From Paenibacillus montanisoli (GTDB lineage: Bacteria > Bacillota > Bacilli > Paenibacillales > Paenibacillaceae): 64,000 bases of DNA. The notes under the pieces were generated by a model. That model was not told the DNA's origin and did not search any database. It was given only the letters and a program-made list of their open reading frames with translations. The stretch covers positions 1,116,001-1,180,000 of the forward strand of contig NZ_QLUW01000001.1 in assembly GCF_003268025.1 (NCBI RefSeq), written 5' to 3'. Within the stretch, counting starts at the first letter, position 1. Each line of letters opens with the position of its first letter. The translations under genes and the position numbers were made by a program. Below, in pieces: positions 34,313 to 43,991 of the stretch.

Positions 34313-35476
34313 CTATGGCCGAGCTGGATTTTCCGGTTTGTTCCGTGGAGGCAGCGGACCGAAAAACTGATAGTACGCACATTCGATCCGGCCATTGAAC
34401 AGCTTGCGTTTCTTGTCCGCTTTGCGGCCGATCGTCTCCTCGAACGTGCGCGATTGGGTTAATGCGAACAGGGACCAGGTCGGCAGGTAGAGGGCGCTTA
34501 GGCCAAGCTGCCGAATCGCTTTCTCGGCATCGTCCTCGTCGCCGAGCCGTGCGCCGTACGGCGGATTCGTAATGATGCAGCCGTAATCTCCTTCGGGCTT
34601 TACCCGGGAAACGGCAACTTGCTGCAGCTTGATTTCGCGGGCGAATCCGGCCTTCTTAACCGCTGCAGCGGCAATTTCCAGTGCTTGCGGATCGATGTCC
34701 GAGCCCGTTATCTGGAGCGGGATGTCGTCTTTGACCGAGTCGAACGCTTCCTCGCGCGCCTGCTCCCACAGCTCTTCCGAGATGATCGGCCAGCTCTCGC
34801 TGTTGAACGTGCGGCGCAGGCCGGGCGCAATGTTCCACCCGATCATCGCCGCTTCGATCGGAATGGTGCCCGAGCCGCAGAAAGGATCGTACAGCGGCCG
34901 CTCCGGGCGCCATCGGCTGAGCAGCACCATGGCCGCGGCCATCGTTTCCTTGAGCGGCGCTTCGGTCACCAGCTTGCGGTAGCCGCGTTTATGCAGGCCC
35001 GGGCCGGTCGTATCGAGCGTCAGCATGGCGTTATCGTTCAGCAGCCACACCTCGATGACGAAGCGCTGGCCATTGTCTTCGTGAAACCATTCCGTACCGT
35101 AGGAGGATTTCATTTTTTCCACGACGGCTTTCTTTACAATGCTCTGGCAAGCAGGCACGCTGGTCAGCTGCGACTTGTGCGAGCGTCCTTCGACCGGGAA
35201 TTCGGCATCCTCCGGAATCCAATCCGGCCAATTGACGGCCTTCGTGCCTTCAAATAATTCTTCGAACGTGCGGGCGGGAAACTCCGCCATCTTGATCAGT
35301 ACCCGGTCCGAGGTGCGCAGCCATAGATTGGCGCGGCAAATATCTTTTAGCCCGCCTCTAAAAATAACGCGTCCGTTCTCTACTTTCTGATCTTTGTAGC
35401 CTAAATCCATCAATTCGCGTGCGACGACTGCTTCAAGCCCCATAGGAGCTGTTGCAATCAGCTGCAGGTTGTCCAT
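34313..35476 (-). CDS. THUMP-domain class I RNA methyltransferase (YpsC/RlmL-like)
   Basis: The 387-residue protein has an N-terminal THUMP RNA-binding domain (about residues 50-160) and a UPF0020 methyltransferase domain. SAM binding appears in DPFCGSGTIPIEAA and the target-base motif is NPPYGARL, which points to N2-guanine or N6-type methylation of rRNA. B. subtilis YpsC is the nearest relative I recall. ATG 35476 is preferred over a GTG at 35488 because the ribosome site AAGGCGGAG overlaps that GTG. It probably shares a transcript with the LTA synthase-type gene. Confidence 0.88.
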   Translation of the reverse strand: MDNLQLIATAPMGLEAVVARELMDLGYKDQKVENGRVIFRGGLKDICRANLWLRTSDRVLIKMAEFPARTFEELFEGTKAVNWPDWIPEDAEFPVEGRSHKSQLTSVPACQSIVKKAVVEKMKSSYGTEWFHEDNGQRFVIEVWLLNDNAMLTLDTTGPGLHKRGYRKLVTEAPLKETMAAAMVLLSRWRPERPLYDPFCGSGTIPIEAAMIGWNIAPGLRRTFNSESWPIISEELWEQAREEAFDSVKDDIPLQITGSDIDPQALEIAAAAVKKAGFAREIKLQQVAVSRVKPEGDYGCIITNPPYGARLGDEDDAEKAIRQLGLSALYLPTWSLFALTQSRTFEETIGRKADKKRKLFNGRIECAYYQFFGPLPPRNKPENPARP

Positions 35477-35606
35477 CTTCTGTATCACTCCGCCTTCACG
35501 ACTCCGGTTGTGTCCGGTCCATAAAAATCATACAATCAAGTATAGGTCATCCTAGGGATTAATTACAAACTTTACATTCGCGAATATGGAGAGGAGTTCG
35601 AAAAAG

Positions 35607-36233
35607 ATGTCGACGGAACAATACGTGGAACGGCTGCTTGGGGAAGATTCGGATTTGGCGCGCGTACATCGGACTATTCAGGAGAAGGGGATGCCGGAGA
35701 TTTCGATCGCTTCCGGTTATGGGCGGCTGCTGACCATGCTTGTGCGCATGTCCGGGGCGAAAAACGTGCTCGAGATCGGAGCCCTAGGCGGCTACAGCGG
35801 TATTTGCCTAGCGAGAGGTTTGAAAGACGGCGGCATGCTCACGTCGCTTGAGCTGCTCCCCGAGTATGCGGAAGTGGCTAGGGGCAGCCTTGAAGCGGCA
35901 GGACTAGGCGATCGCGTCGAATACCGGATCGGCGACGCCAAGGAGAGCTTGGCAGTGCTTGCGGAGGAAGGACGCAAGTTCGATTTCTTCTTCATCGACG
36001 CGGACAAGGAGAGCTACCCGCTCTATCTGGATTGGGCGATCAAGCTTGCGAACCCTGGCGCTGTCATTACCGGCGACAACGCGCTGCTGCAAGGCCGGAC
36101 GATCGACCCCGATAAGAACGGGCCGTCGGTGCTGGCGATGCGTGAGTTCAATGAAGCGATGTTGAGCGACGAGCGGCTCATCGGCACGCTGCTTCCGGCA
36201 TATGACGGCTTTACGGTCGCGGTTGTGAAGTAG
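35607..36233 (+). CDS. O-methyltransferase family 3 (YrrM/catechol-type)
   Basis: The 208-residue protein has a Rossmann methyltransferase fold of the COMT type: SAM motif VLEIGALGGYSGI, FFIDADKESY with the metal-binding Asp, and GDNALLQG. Family members methylate catechols, or modified tRNA wobble uridine (YrrM/TrmR). ATG 35607 lies ten bases after GAGAGGAG; an earlier ATG at 35586 lies before that site. It is a single gene with a terminator after it. Confidence 0.9.
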   Translation: MSTEQYVERLLGEDSDLARVHRTIQEKGMPEISIASGYGRLLTMLVRMSGAKNVLEIGALGGYSGICLARGLKDGGMLTSLELLPEYAEVARGSLEAAGLGDRVEYRIGDAKESLAVLAEEGRKFDFFFIDADKESYPLYLDWAIKLANPGAVITGDNALLQGRTIDPDKNGPSVLAMREFNEAMLSDERLIGTLLPAYDGFTVAVVK

Positions 36234-36277
36234 GAGTATTTCGCGAGATAAGCGTTATACGATTCGTTAGCTTAGGG

Positions 36278-36303
36278 AAAGGACAGCGCAGCTGTCCTTT
36301 TTT
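36278..36303. terminator. Bidirectional terminator
   Basis: AAAGGACAGC pairs with GCTGTCCTTT around GCA, followed by TTT on the plus strand and with an upstream A run. It sits between the converging methyltransferase and MFS genes. Confidence 0.9.
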
Positions 36304-36338
36304 GCATGTGAGAGCACGGTATCGTGCTCAGCACAAGC

Positions 36339-37562
36339 TCAGCTGCCTTCTCCGCCAACCCGCGCACCACGCTTAGATATGAGCGTCCGCCTCACCCACA
36401 CGGCGTTTAACAGGAACAGCCCCGCAGAGATCAGGAACACGCCGCGGATCCCGGTCCAGCCCGAGACCAGACCGCCGACGATCGGGCCGATCATGTTGCC
36501 AAGCGCCAGCATGCTGCTGTTCAAGCTGAAGGAGCGGCCTTCCATGCCGTCGGGCGTAAACCGGCGGACGAGGGCGTTGACGGACGGAATCAGTCCGCCC
36601 ATGAAACAGCCCTGCAGCAAGCGAAACAGCAGCAGCTGCCAGACCGAACCCGCAAAGGCCTGCGGAATGAACAGCAGCGCAGCGCCGATGAGCGAGAGGC
36701 CAAGGATGCGTTCTTGTCCGATCCGGTCGCTCAGCCTGCCGAGCAGCGGGGATGCGAACATATTGGAAAGCCCGGCGGCAGAGCCGACAAACCCGGCCCA
36801 AAACGCAAGATTGACGGTTGTGCCGTGCAGCTCCTGCACATATAGCGGCATTAGCGGCATCGGGCCGATGTTCGCAAACTGCAGCAGGAACGTTACGCAG
36901 AACAGCGCCATCAGCTGCGGAACGGCGGAGAGCTTCCGGAAGCCTTCAACGACAGACATGGCCGGCTTGGCTGCTGCTTCTTCCCGGTTGAAGCGTTCTT
37001 TTACAATGATAAACGCAAGCATGGATGCCGCGAACAGGAGCGATCCGGTCAGGTAAAAGATCGGCCTGTAGCCGACCGCATCCGCGAGCAAGCCGCCCAT
37101 GAACGGCCCAAGGATGGTGCCCGCAATGCCGCCGGATTGAAGCGTGCCCATCGCAAAGCCCATCCGATCCTTTGGCGTCGTTATCGAAATGAGCGAGACG
37201 GCCGCCGGGTTGAACCCGGAAATCGTCCCGTTCACCATCCGAAGCAGCAGCAGATGCCACGGGGATGTGGCGAAGCCCATCAAGATCATCACGATCGCCA
37301 TGCCGAAGCCGGAACGGAGCAGCATCATTTTGCGCCCGTATCGGTCGGAAAGCTTGCCCCACAACGGTTGGAAGAGGAAGGCCGTGACGAAGTTGCCCGC
37401 AAAAATAACTCCCGCCCAAGTAGCGATCTCATGTTGATCGGTCAAGCCGATCCGCTCCGACTGCAAGTAAAGCGACATGAACGGAATGATCATCGTCATC
37501 CCGCCCATGACGAGAAATTGGCCGAACCATAGGACCGCCAGGTTTTTCTTCCACTGCTCCAT
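36339..37562 (-). CDS. MFS transporter, multidrug-exporter type
   Basis: The 407-residue protein has twelve hydrophobic segments and the family motifs of DHA1 drug/proton antiporters, including GKLSDRYGRK between segments 2 and 3 and a GPFMGG motif in segment 5. Substrates are likely to be hydrophobic drugs or sugars. Its promoter region carries an inverted repeat over the -10 box (37594-37611) and a second copy of one half site (37644-37653), so a repressor probably controls it. It is divergent from hemE. Confidence 0.85.
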   Translation of the reverse strand: MEQWKKNLAVLWFGQFLVMGGMTMIIPFMSLYLQSERIGLTDQHEIATWAGVIFAGNFVTAFLFQPLWGKLSDRYGRKMMLLRSGFGMAIVMILMGFATSPWHLLLLRMVNGTISGFNPAAVSLISITTPKDRMGFAMGTLQSGGIAGTILGPFMGGLLADAVGYRPIFYLTGSLLFAASMLAFIIVKERFNREEAAAKPAMSVVEGFRKLSAVPQLMALFCVTFLLQFANIGPMPLMPLYVQELHGTTVNLAFWAGFVGSAAGLSNMFASPLLGRLSDRIGQERILGLSLIGAALLFIPQAFAGSVWQLLLFRLLQGCFMGGLIPSVNALVRRFTPDGMEGRSFSLNSSMLALGNMIGPIVGGLVSGWTGIRGVFLISAGLFLLNAVWVRRTLISKRGARVGGEGS

Positions 37563-37593
37563 TTCGTTTCTCCAATCGGTACCTTAAAAGTCA

Positions 37594-37611
37594 TATGTTA
37601 ATTATAACATA
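37594..37611. promoter_or_regulatory. Inverted repeat over the MFS -10 box (operator candidate)
   Basis: TATGTTA at 37594-37600 and TAACATA at 37605-37611 form 7-bp arms around ATTA. The minus-strand TATAAT box of the MFS gene lies at 37601-37606 inside it. The 10-mer GTCATATGTT that starts this element at 37590 recurs at 37644-37653. A TetR- or MarR-type repressor site is likely, but no such gene is close. Confidence 0.55.
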
Positions 37612-37679
37612 GTCATGAGCTAACATCGTCCAAAGCTCACATTGTCATATGTTTGTCAATGATAGAAGGATGCGGGCGG

Positions 37680-37708
37680 TTGTTACACTTCTGCAAAAAG
37701 GGCATAAT
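37680..37708 (+). promoter_or_regulatory. Sigma-A promoter for hemE-hemH-hemY
   Basis: TTGTTA at 37680-37685 and CATAAT at 37703-37708 are separated by 17 bases. It would start the transcript about 30 bases before the hemE ATG. Confidence 0.6.
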
Positions 37709-37745
37709 GGAAACGTAGGGAAAACGATAGAAATGGGGAACTTCA

Positions 37746-38822
37746 ATGAGCTACAACGACCGATTCATCCGCGCTTGCCGGGGAGAACAAGTCGATCGCT
37801 TACCCGTCTGGTATATGCGACAAGCGGGACGCTATGATCCCGATTACCGTAAAATAAAAGAAAACTATTCGCTGCTCGACATTTGCCGGCAGCCGGAGCT
37901 GGCCGCAGAGGTGACGCTCATGCCGATCAAGAAGCTCGGCGTGGATGCGGCGATTTTATATTCCGATATCATGAACCCGGTCGCTTCGATCGGCATCGAT
38001 TTTGATATTGTAGCCAATGTAGGGCCGGTGATCGATAATCCGATCCGCTCGGCGGCCGACGTGGCGAAGCTTAAGCCGATCGACGTGGAAGGCGATCTTT
38101 CGCACGTGCTCGAAACGATCCGCATTCTGGACCGCGAGCTTGACGTGCCGCTGATTACGTTTGCAGGCGCGCCTTTTACAATTGCCAGCTATCTGATCGA
38201 GGGTCGCCCTTCGAAATCGTACATCCGGACGAAATCGCTCATGTATTCCGATCCGGCTGTCTGGTTCCAGCTGATGGACAAGCTTGGCGACATGGTCATT
38301 GCCTATCTAAGGGCGCATATCGCTGCCGGAGGCAAGGCGTTCCAGCTGTTCGACAGCTGGGTTGGCGCACTTGCTCCGCATGATTTTAAGAAATTCGTAC
38401 TGCCGACGATCGAACGGATCTTCAGCGAGCTGTCGGACTTGCCGCAGCCGAAAATCTACTTCCCGGGCGTAGCCTCGGGCGAGCTGCTGCCGACGTTAAC
38501 GAATCTGAAAGCCGACGTCATCGGTCTCGACTGGCGTGTGCCGATTGCGGAAGGCCGCCGCAGATTGGGCGGCTCCTTCGCCGTTCAAGGCAATCTCGAT
38601 CCATACGTGCTGACGGCGCCGATGGACGTGATTAAGGAACACGCGAAAGCCATTATCGATGAAGGCATCAAGGAGCCCGGCTATATTTTCAACCTGGGCC
38701 ACGGCCTATTCCCGGAAGCATCGCTGGAAAAGCTCCGCGAGCTGACCGAATTCGTCCACGAGTACTCGGCAGGCGCGCTTCAGGCCGTTCAAGGCAAGCA
38801 GGAGGAGCTAAGCCATGGCTAA
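37746..38822 (+). CDS. hemE: Uroporphyrinogen decarboxylase
   Basis: The 358-residue protein has the family signatures PVWYMRQAGRYDPDY near the start and the conserved GAPFTIASYLIEG and FDSWVGAL blocks. It removes four carboxyl groups from uroporphyrinogen III to give coproporphyrinogen III. It is the first gene of a hemE-hemH-hemY operon, as in Bacillus, and its end overlaps hemH by eight bases, so translation is coupled. Confidence 0.97.
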   Translation: MSYNDRFIRACRGEQVDRLPVWYMRQAGRYDPDYRKIKENYSLLDICRQPELAAEVTLMPIKKLGVDAAILYSDIMNPVASIGIDFDIVANVGPVIDNPIRSAADVAKLKPIDVEGDLSHVLETIRILDRELDVPLITFAGAPFTIASYLIEGRPSKSYIRTKSLMYSDPAVWFQLMDKLGDMVIAYLRAHIAAGGKAFQLFDSWVGALAPHDFKKFVLPTIERIFSELSDLPQPKIYFPGVASGELLPTLTNLKADVIGLDWRVPIAEGRRRLGGSFAVQGNLDPYVLTAPMDVIKEHAKAIIDEGIKEPGYIFNLGHGLFPEASLEKLRELTEFVHEYSAGALQAVQGKQEELSHG

Positions 38823-39750
38823 CGGCAAAATCGGCGTGCTCGTCATGTCCTACGGTACGCCCGAGAGCATGGACGGCATCGAAGAATATTACACGCATAT
38901 CCGCCGGGGTCATGCCCCGACGCCGGAACAGCTGGCAGGGCTGACCGAGCGATACGAAGCGATCGTTGGCGGCGTATTTCCGCTTCGCGAGAATACGAAC
39001 CGACAGGTCGCCGGCCTGCAGGCCGCGCTCGACGCGGCTGCTCCCGGACAATTCGGCTGCTATCAAGGCTTGAAGCATGCTCGGCCATATATCGAGGACG
39101 GCGTTGCGGCGATGGCGGCCGACGGCATCAAGCAGGCGGTAGCGATCGTGCTGGCGCCGCACTACTCGACGATGAGCGTCGGCAGCTATATGAAACGCGC
39201 GAAGGAGAAGGCGGAGGAGCTGGGCATTGCGGTGGCGGAAGTGGAAAGCTACCATGCCCATCCGAAGTTGATCGAAGCGCTTGCGACCCGGGTAAAAACA
39301 GCCTATGCAGCGCTCGAAGCTGCCGGTGCGCAGCCGATCAAGACGCTGTTCAGCGCCCATAGCCTGCCTGTCAAAATCCGCGAGATGAACGATCCCTACG
39401 AGCAGCAGCTGCTTGAATCGTCGGCGCTTGTGGCCGAAGGAGCAGGCGTGACGGATTGGGCTTTCACTTGGCAAAGCGCCGGCCGGACGCGGGAGCCGTG
39501 GCTCGGACCGGACATTCTTGAAACGATGAAGGAAACTGCGGAGGCCGGCTATAAAGGCGTACTGGCTGCGCCGATCGGCTTCGTGTCGGAGCATCTGGAA
39601 GTGCTCTATGACCTTGATATCGAGGCGCAGGCGGAAGCCGGGAAGCTCGGCATCAAACTGAAGAGGATGGACATGCTCGGCACTGATCCGCTTTATATGG
39701 AAACGTTGGCTGACTCCGTTCGGGATGCGGCCCGGGCTGCATTTATATAG
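38815..39750 (+). CDS. hemH: Ferrochelatase (coproporphyrin ferrochelatase, CpfC)
   Basis: The 311-residue protein has the ferrochelatase blocks YGTPES at the start, FSAHSLPVKI (metal-binding His) and the late PIGFVSEHLEVLYDLD (catalytic Glu). In Firmicutes this enzyme inserts iron into coproporphyrin III rather than protoporphyrin IX. The start overlaps the end of hemE by eight bases. It is a soluble enzyme of the second operon position. Confidence 0.96.
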   Translation: MANGKIGVLVMSYGTPESMDGIEEYYTHIRRGHAPTPEQLAGLTERYEAIVGGVFPLRENTNRQVAGLQAALDAAAPGQFGCYQGLKHARPYIEDGVAAMAADGIKQAVAIVLAPHYSTMSVGSYMKRAKEKAEELGIAVAEVESYHAHPKLIEALATRVKTAYAALEAAGAQPIKTLFSAHSLPVKIREMNDPYEQQLLESSALVAEGAGVTDWAFTWQSAGRTREPWLGPDILETMKETAEAGYKGVLAAPIGFVSEHLEVLYDLDIEAQAEAGKLGIKLKRMDMLGTDPLYMETLADSVRDAARAAFI

Positions 39751-39774
39751 AGAAGACAGAAGGGGTTGACTCGC

Positions 39775-41250
39775 TTGCGGGGGAATGGAAGGCTTGATCG
39801 CTTTGTCATTATAGGCGGAGGTATCAGCGGACTTAGCTCCGCTTTTTATTTGCTTAAAGAAGCAAAGCTGCGCGGACGCGGAGCGGCCATTACGATAGTC
39901 GACCCATCGGATCGCATCGGCGGCAAAATCAACACGCTGCGGCGCGACGGCTTCGTTATCGAACGAGGTCCGGATTCCTTTCTGGCGCGCAAAACGCCGA
40001 TCATCGATTTGGCGTACGATCTGGGCATCGAGAACGAGCTGACGGGCACGAATCCGAGGGCGAAGAAAACGTACATCCTTCACCACGGCAAGCTGCATCC
40101 GATGCCTCCAGGCCTTGTGCTTGGCGTGCCGACGGAGATCGCGCCGTTCGCGAAGACCGGCTTGCTGACGTGGGGAGGCAAGCTTCGCGCGTTAATGGAT
40201 TTCGTGCTGCCGGCCAGCAAGGAGACCGGTGACGAGTCGATCGGCGATTTTCTTTCGCGCCGGTTGGGAACGGAAGTCATGGAGCGGGTTGCGGAACCGC
40301 TGCTCGCCGGCATTTATGCCGGCGAGCTGCGCAAACTCAGTTTATCGGCCACGTTTCCGCAGTTCCGGGAAGCGGAGCGCAAGCACGGCAGCCTCATTCG
40401 GGGCATGCGCGCCAATAAGCGCAAGGGAGCTGCGGCTCCGGTTAGCGCGAGCCGCGTCCCTGCGGCGGTCAAGAACAGCATGTTCCTGACCTTCAAGGGC
40501 GGACTCGCCACGATGGTCGAAGCGCTGAATGAGGCGCTATCCGGCGTTGAACGGCGCTTGGGCGTGAAGGCTGTCGCGTTCCGGCAGAACGATCCCGATG
40601 AACACGGCACGGATTCACCGCCTTACGAGGTGCTGCTGAGCGACGGGGAGATCCTAGAGGCGGATGGCATCATCATTACCGCGCCAGCCTTCGACGCAGC
40701 GGATCTGCTGGAGCCGCATACGAACGTCGATGCGCTCCGGGCCGTCAACTATGTATCGGTTGCGAACGTCGTCATGGCCTTCGATAAGTCGAAGATCGGC
40801 ATTGATTTTGACGGATCCGGCTTCGTCGTTCCCCGATCGGAGGGTACGACGATCACGGCTTGCACGTGGACCTCGGCCAAATGGCTGCATTCCAGCCCGG
40901 GGAACAAAGTGCTGCTGCGCTGCTATGTCGGCCGCGCAGGGGATGAGGCGGTAGTTGACCTGCCCGACGATGTATTGACGGATGCGGTCCGCCGCGACAT
41001 CCGGCAGGTGATGGGCATTACGGCAGAGCCGCTGTTTACGGAAATTACGCGGCTGCATCGCTCCATGCCGCAGTATCCGGTCGGCCATCTTCAGGAGACG
41101 GCAAAGCTGCGTACGAAGCTGCGAGCCGAGAAGCCAGGCGTTTGGGTAACCGGCGCTGCGTTTGACGGCGTTGGGCTGCCGGATTGTATCCGCCAAGGGA
41201 AGGAAGCGGCTTCCGGCGTCTACAAATCGTTACTAGGCGAATATAAATAG
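39775..41250 (+). CDS. hemY: Coproporphyrinogen III oxidase (CgoX, formerly HemY)
   Basis: The 491-residue flavoprotein opens with the FAD-binding VIIGGGISGLSSAFY and has the conserved GPDSFLA and late GVGLPDCIRQG blocks. It oxidises coproporphyrinogen III to coproporphyrin III in the Firmicutes heme route. TTG 39775 is chosen as start: AGAAGGGG ends nine bases upstream, whereas a TTG at 39766 is adjacent to that site and would be too close. It is the last gene of the operon, closed by a strong terminator. The final enzyme, HemQ, is not in the window. Confidence 0.94.
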   Translation: MRGNGRLDRFVIIGGGISGLSSAFYLLKEAKLRGRGAAITIVDPSDRIGGKINTLRRDGFVIERGPDSFLARKTPIIDLAYDLGIENELTGTNPRAKKTYILHHGKLHPMPPGLVLGVPTEIAPFAKTGLLTWGGKLRALMDFVLPASKETGDESIGDFLSRRLGTEVMERVAEPLLAGIYAGELRKLSLSATFPQFREAERKHGSLIRGMRANKRKGAAAPVSASRVPAAVKNSMFLTFKGGLATMVEALNEALSGVERRLGVKAVAFRQNDPDEHGTDSPPYEVLLSDGEILEADGIIITAPAFDAADLLEPHTNVDALRAVNYVSVANVVMAFDKSKIGIDFDGSGFVVPRSEGTTITACTWTSAKWLHSSPGNKVLLRCYVGRAGDEAVVDLPDDVLTDAVRRDIRQVMGITAEPLFTEITRLHRSMPQYPVGHLQETAKLRTKLRAEKPGVWVTGAAFDGVGLPDCIRQGKEAASGVYKSLLGEYK

Positions 41251-41252
41251 TA

Positions 41253-41292
41253 GAAAGGGTCACACAGCGCAATGCTGTGTGACCCTTTCTTT
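41253..41292. terminator. Bidirectional terminator after hemY
   Basis: GAAAGGGTCACACAGC pairs with GCTGTGTGACCCTTTC around GCAAT, followed by TTTG. The converging PgpA-like gene may use the other strand. Confidence 0.9.
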
Positions 41293-41313
41293 GTAAGGCG
41301 AGCCGGGCTTAGG

Positions 41314-41853
41314 TCAATCTATCGGAGGACCGACTCTCCCTTCGCGCTCCGCCTGCTTTCGGTGCGCGATACGGCTGCTGGCAGCTGCCGCGATGGCGCC
41401 GACGATATCGTCGAGAAACGTATGGCACTGCGCGTCTTCTTTATCGTTGAGATGCTTCAAAATTCCCGGCTTCAATTTGTCTACGTAACCGAAATTGGTG
41501 AAGCCGATGCTGCCGTATACGTTGACGATCGACAAGGCCAAGATTTCATCGCAGCCGTAAAGTCCCTCATCGTTCTCGATCATTTCCTGCAGCGGCGACA
41601 GCAGCTTGCCTTCCTCGGCAAGGAGGTCAAGCTGAATCCCGGTCAGGATCGCATTCTGCACCTCACGCTTGGTGAGTACCGCTTCTACATACAATTCGCA
41701 TTCCTGCAGCGTCAGATCCGGGTAGTAATCCTTCTGCAGAAAAAGGACCAACTCGGCGATTTGCGGCGTCTCCACGCCGCGCTTTGTGAGCCATTCCCTT
41801 GTCGTTTCCGCGATTTTAGCGCTGTTTAGGCTGTATGAACTGGATTTTGGCAT
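41314..41853 (-). CDS. PgpA-like phosphatase-family protein (YutG type)
   Basis: The 179-residue protein resembles the phosphatidylglycerophosphatase A family, with the DLLAEEGKLLSP and CHTFLDDIVGAIAAAAS blocks. B. subtilis YutG is a relative. It is predicted as soluble, unlike membrane-bound PgpA, so the activity may differ. It is monocistronic and convergent to hemY. Confidence 0.75.
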   Translation of the reverse strand: MPKSSSYSLNSAKIAETTREWLTKRGVETPQIAELVLFLQKDYYPDLTLQECELYVEAVLTKREVQNAILTGIQLDLLAEEGKLLSPLQEMIENDEGLYGCDEILALSIVNVYGSIGFTNFGYVDKLKPGILKHLNDKEDAQCHTFLDDIVGAIAAAASSRIAHRKQAEREGRVGPPID

Positions 41854-41991
41854 CGCTGCACCCCTTGTCTCAAATTGGTGGACAAAACTGGTCTAATTGA
41901 TTTGGAGGGCTCGTATATATAGTACTACAAAAGGCTAGCTTGTACCAAAAAGCTAAGCAAATGAACAATTCAAATGGGGAGGAAATGTATA

Positions 41992-43044
41992 ATGAATCAT
42001 TATCGACTGTTTCGCCGGGCAGCGCTAGCCGGTGCGCTCGCTTTGCCCATTTTGACGACCGGCTGCGGTTTATTTACTCAGCCTACCAGCGAATCGATCG
42101 ACCCGCCGCAAAACAGCTCGCAAAATGTTAACGCCAGCATTGATACCGGACAAACCGTCGCACAGGGCGAGCAATCCCAAATGACGCTGTATCTGAAGGA
42201 TCACAATGGACTCCTGGCCCCGGTTTCCGTTATGGCCAATCTTGGAGCCGATGAGAAAATCGGCCAGAAAGCGCTGGAAATGATGGTCGAAGGAAGCTCA
42301 TACGAGAGCGAAATTCCGGACGGCTTCCAAGCGGTGCTGCCGAAGGGAACGACGATAAAGGGCCTTAATCTCGTAGCGGATCAGAAGCTTGCCGTCGTCG
42401 ATTTTAACCAATCTTTTGCCGACTATAATATTGCCGATGAGCGTAAAATCGTCGAAGCGATCACCTGGACGCTGACAAGCCTGCCGGATATACAAAAAGT
42501 CGAAATCCACCTCGAAGGTCAAAAGCTCGCCGAGATGCCGCAAGACGGCATGCCGATCGATGAACAGCTGACGCGCGCGGTCGGAATCAACCTTGAGGCT
42601 GCGGAAAACGTGAATTACAGCCAGTCGACGCCGGTGACCATTTACTTCTCCGCTGTAACGCCGGATAACGAGCCATATTACGTGCCTGTAACAAGGCTTG
42701 TGAACCGCTCGAACAACAAGGCGAAAACAGCGATCGAGCAGCTCATCAGCGGACCGATTAACGATCTGCCGCTAAAAGCCGTCATGACGCCGGATGTGCT
42801 CGTGAAGAACGTGACGAAGAAAGACGGCATCGTCACTGTCGAGCTGCAGGATGACAGCTACCAGGCCGGTCAGCCGGAGCCGGCGGAAATGCTGCAGGCG
42901 GTTGTGCTGGCGCTCACCGAGAATACGGGGCTGAGCAAAGTTCAAATCAAGCTCAACGGCAAGACGGATTTTGTCGACACGGAAAACCGTTCCTATACGG
43001 AGCCTGTCAGCCGTCCTGAGTTTGTGAATGCGTTTAAAGGATAA
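41992..43044 (+). CDS. gerM: GerMN-domain lipoprotein (GerM)
   Basis: The 350-residue protein has a lipoprotein signal with lipobox Leu-Thr-Thr-Gly-Cys (Cys25), then two GerMN domains (about residues 65-180 and 210-340) with similar VTIYF and QLISGP-type blocks. GerM is needed for sporulation and germination, and acts outside the membrane. The start at 41992 lies nine bases after GGGGAGG. It precedes rph and rdgB, as in B. subtilis, and has its own strong terminator. Confidence 0.9.
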   Translation: MNHYRLFRRAALAGALALPILTTGCGLFTQPTSESIDPPQNSSQNVNASIDTGQTVAQGEQSQMTLYLKDHNGLLAPVSVMANLGADEKIGQKALEMMVEGSSYESEIPDGFQAVLPKGTTIKGLNLVADQKLAVVDFNQSFADYNIADERKIVEAITWTLTSLPDIQKVEIHLEGQKLAEMPQDGMPIDEQLTRAVGINLEAAENVNYSQSTPVTIYFSAVTPDNEPYYVPVTRLVNRSNNKAKTAIEQLISGPINDLPLKAVMTPDVLVKNVTKKDGIVTVELQDDSYQAGQPEPAEMLQAVVLALTENTGLSKVQIKLNGKTDFVDTENRSYTEPVSRPEFVNAFKG

Positions 43045-43056
43045 GCTGGTAAACGG

Positions 43057-43106
43057 AAGACCTGCCCGGTTAAGCTGCGCTTGCGCTGCATCGGGCAGGT
43101 CTTTTT
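43057..43106 (+). terminator. Rho-independent terminator after gerM
   Basis: AAGACCTGCCCG (43057-43068) pairs with CGGGCAGGTCTT, with an inner GCTGCGC/GCGCTGC stem, followed by five T. Confidence 0.92.
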
Positions 43107-43244
43107 GCGTGACTGCGGGCGGGTGGCTCGCGGCAGATGCTTTTCAATCTTGATTTTGGTAAAATGAGTTAGATTGCGCTCGAAACGCGCGAAGACTGAG
43201 TTGGCATGTGAAATTGCTGCAGAAGAAGATGGAGGCTTATTACG

Positions 43245-43991
43245 ATGAGAATAGATGGACGAGAGGCAAACGAGCTGCGGCCGGTGAGCATCACGCTCAA
43301 TCCGAACAAATATGCGGAAGGCTCTGTGCTGATCGAGTTTGGCGATACGAAAGTGTTGTGTACGGCATCGGTCGAGGAGCGTGTCCCGCCTTTCATGAAA
43401 GGGCAGGGCAAAGGCTGGATCACGGCGGAATATTCCATGCTGCCGCGGGCTACGCAGGTGCGCAACCAGCGCGAGTCGGCGAAAGGAAAGCTGACGGGCC
43501 GCACGATGGAAATCCAGCGCTTGATCGGCCGCGCTCTGCGCTCGGTCGTTGATTTGCAGGCGCTTGGCGAACGCACGATTACGCTCGATTGCGATGTTCT
43601 TCAAGCAGACGGCGGTACGCGTACGACTTCGATTACAGGCGCATTCGTTGCGCTTGCGCTGGCGGTACATAAGTTGAACGGAGCGAACGAGTTCGCGAAA
43701 TATCCGATTACCGATTTTCTCGCTTCGGTCAGCGTCGGCGTCATCGGGGACCGCACGCTGCTGGACCTCAATTACGACGAAGACTCCAAGGCGAAGGTCG
43801 ACATGAACGTGGTTATGACCGGCACGGGCAAATTCGTTGAAGTGCAGGGAACGGGTGAAGAGTCTCCGTTCTCGCGCGAGGAGTTCAATGCGCTGCTGGC
43901 CAGCGCCGAAGCGGGAATCGCAAGTTTGATCGCGAAGCAGCGGGATGCGCTTGGTCTTATGGGCAGCCGGATCGGCACCGCGCGCGTATGA
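43245..43991 (+). CDS. rph: Ribonuclease PH
   Basis: The 248-residue protein has the RNase PH blocks [32 protein letters not shown] and [18 protein letters not shown]. It trims the 3' ends of tRNA with phosphate. GGAGG precedes the ATG. The stop overlaps the rdgB start by four bases (ATGA), so the two are translationally coupled, a conserved Firmicutes pair. Confidence 0.96.
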   Translation: MRIDGREANELRPVSITLNPNKYAEGSVLIEFGDTKVLCTASVEERVPPFMKGQGKGWITAEYSMLPRATQVRNQRESAKGKLTGRTMEIQRLIGRALRSVVDLQALGERTITLDCDVLQADGGTRTTSITGAFVALALAVHKLNGANEFAKYPITDFLASVSVGVIGDRTLLDLNYDEDSKAKVDMNVVMTGTGKFVEVQGTGEESPFSREEFNALLASAEAGIASLIAKQRDALGLMGSRIGTARV

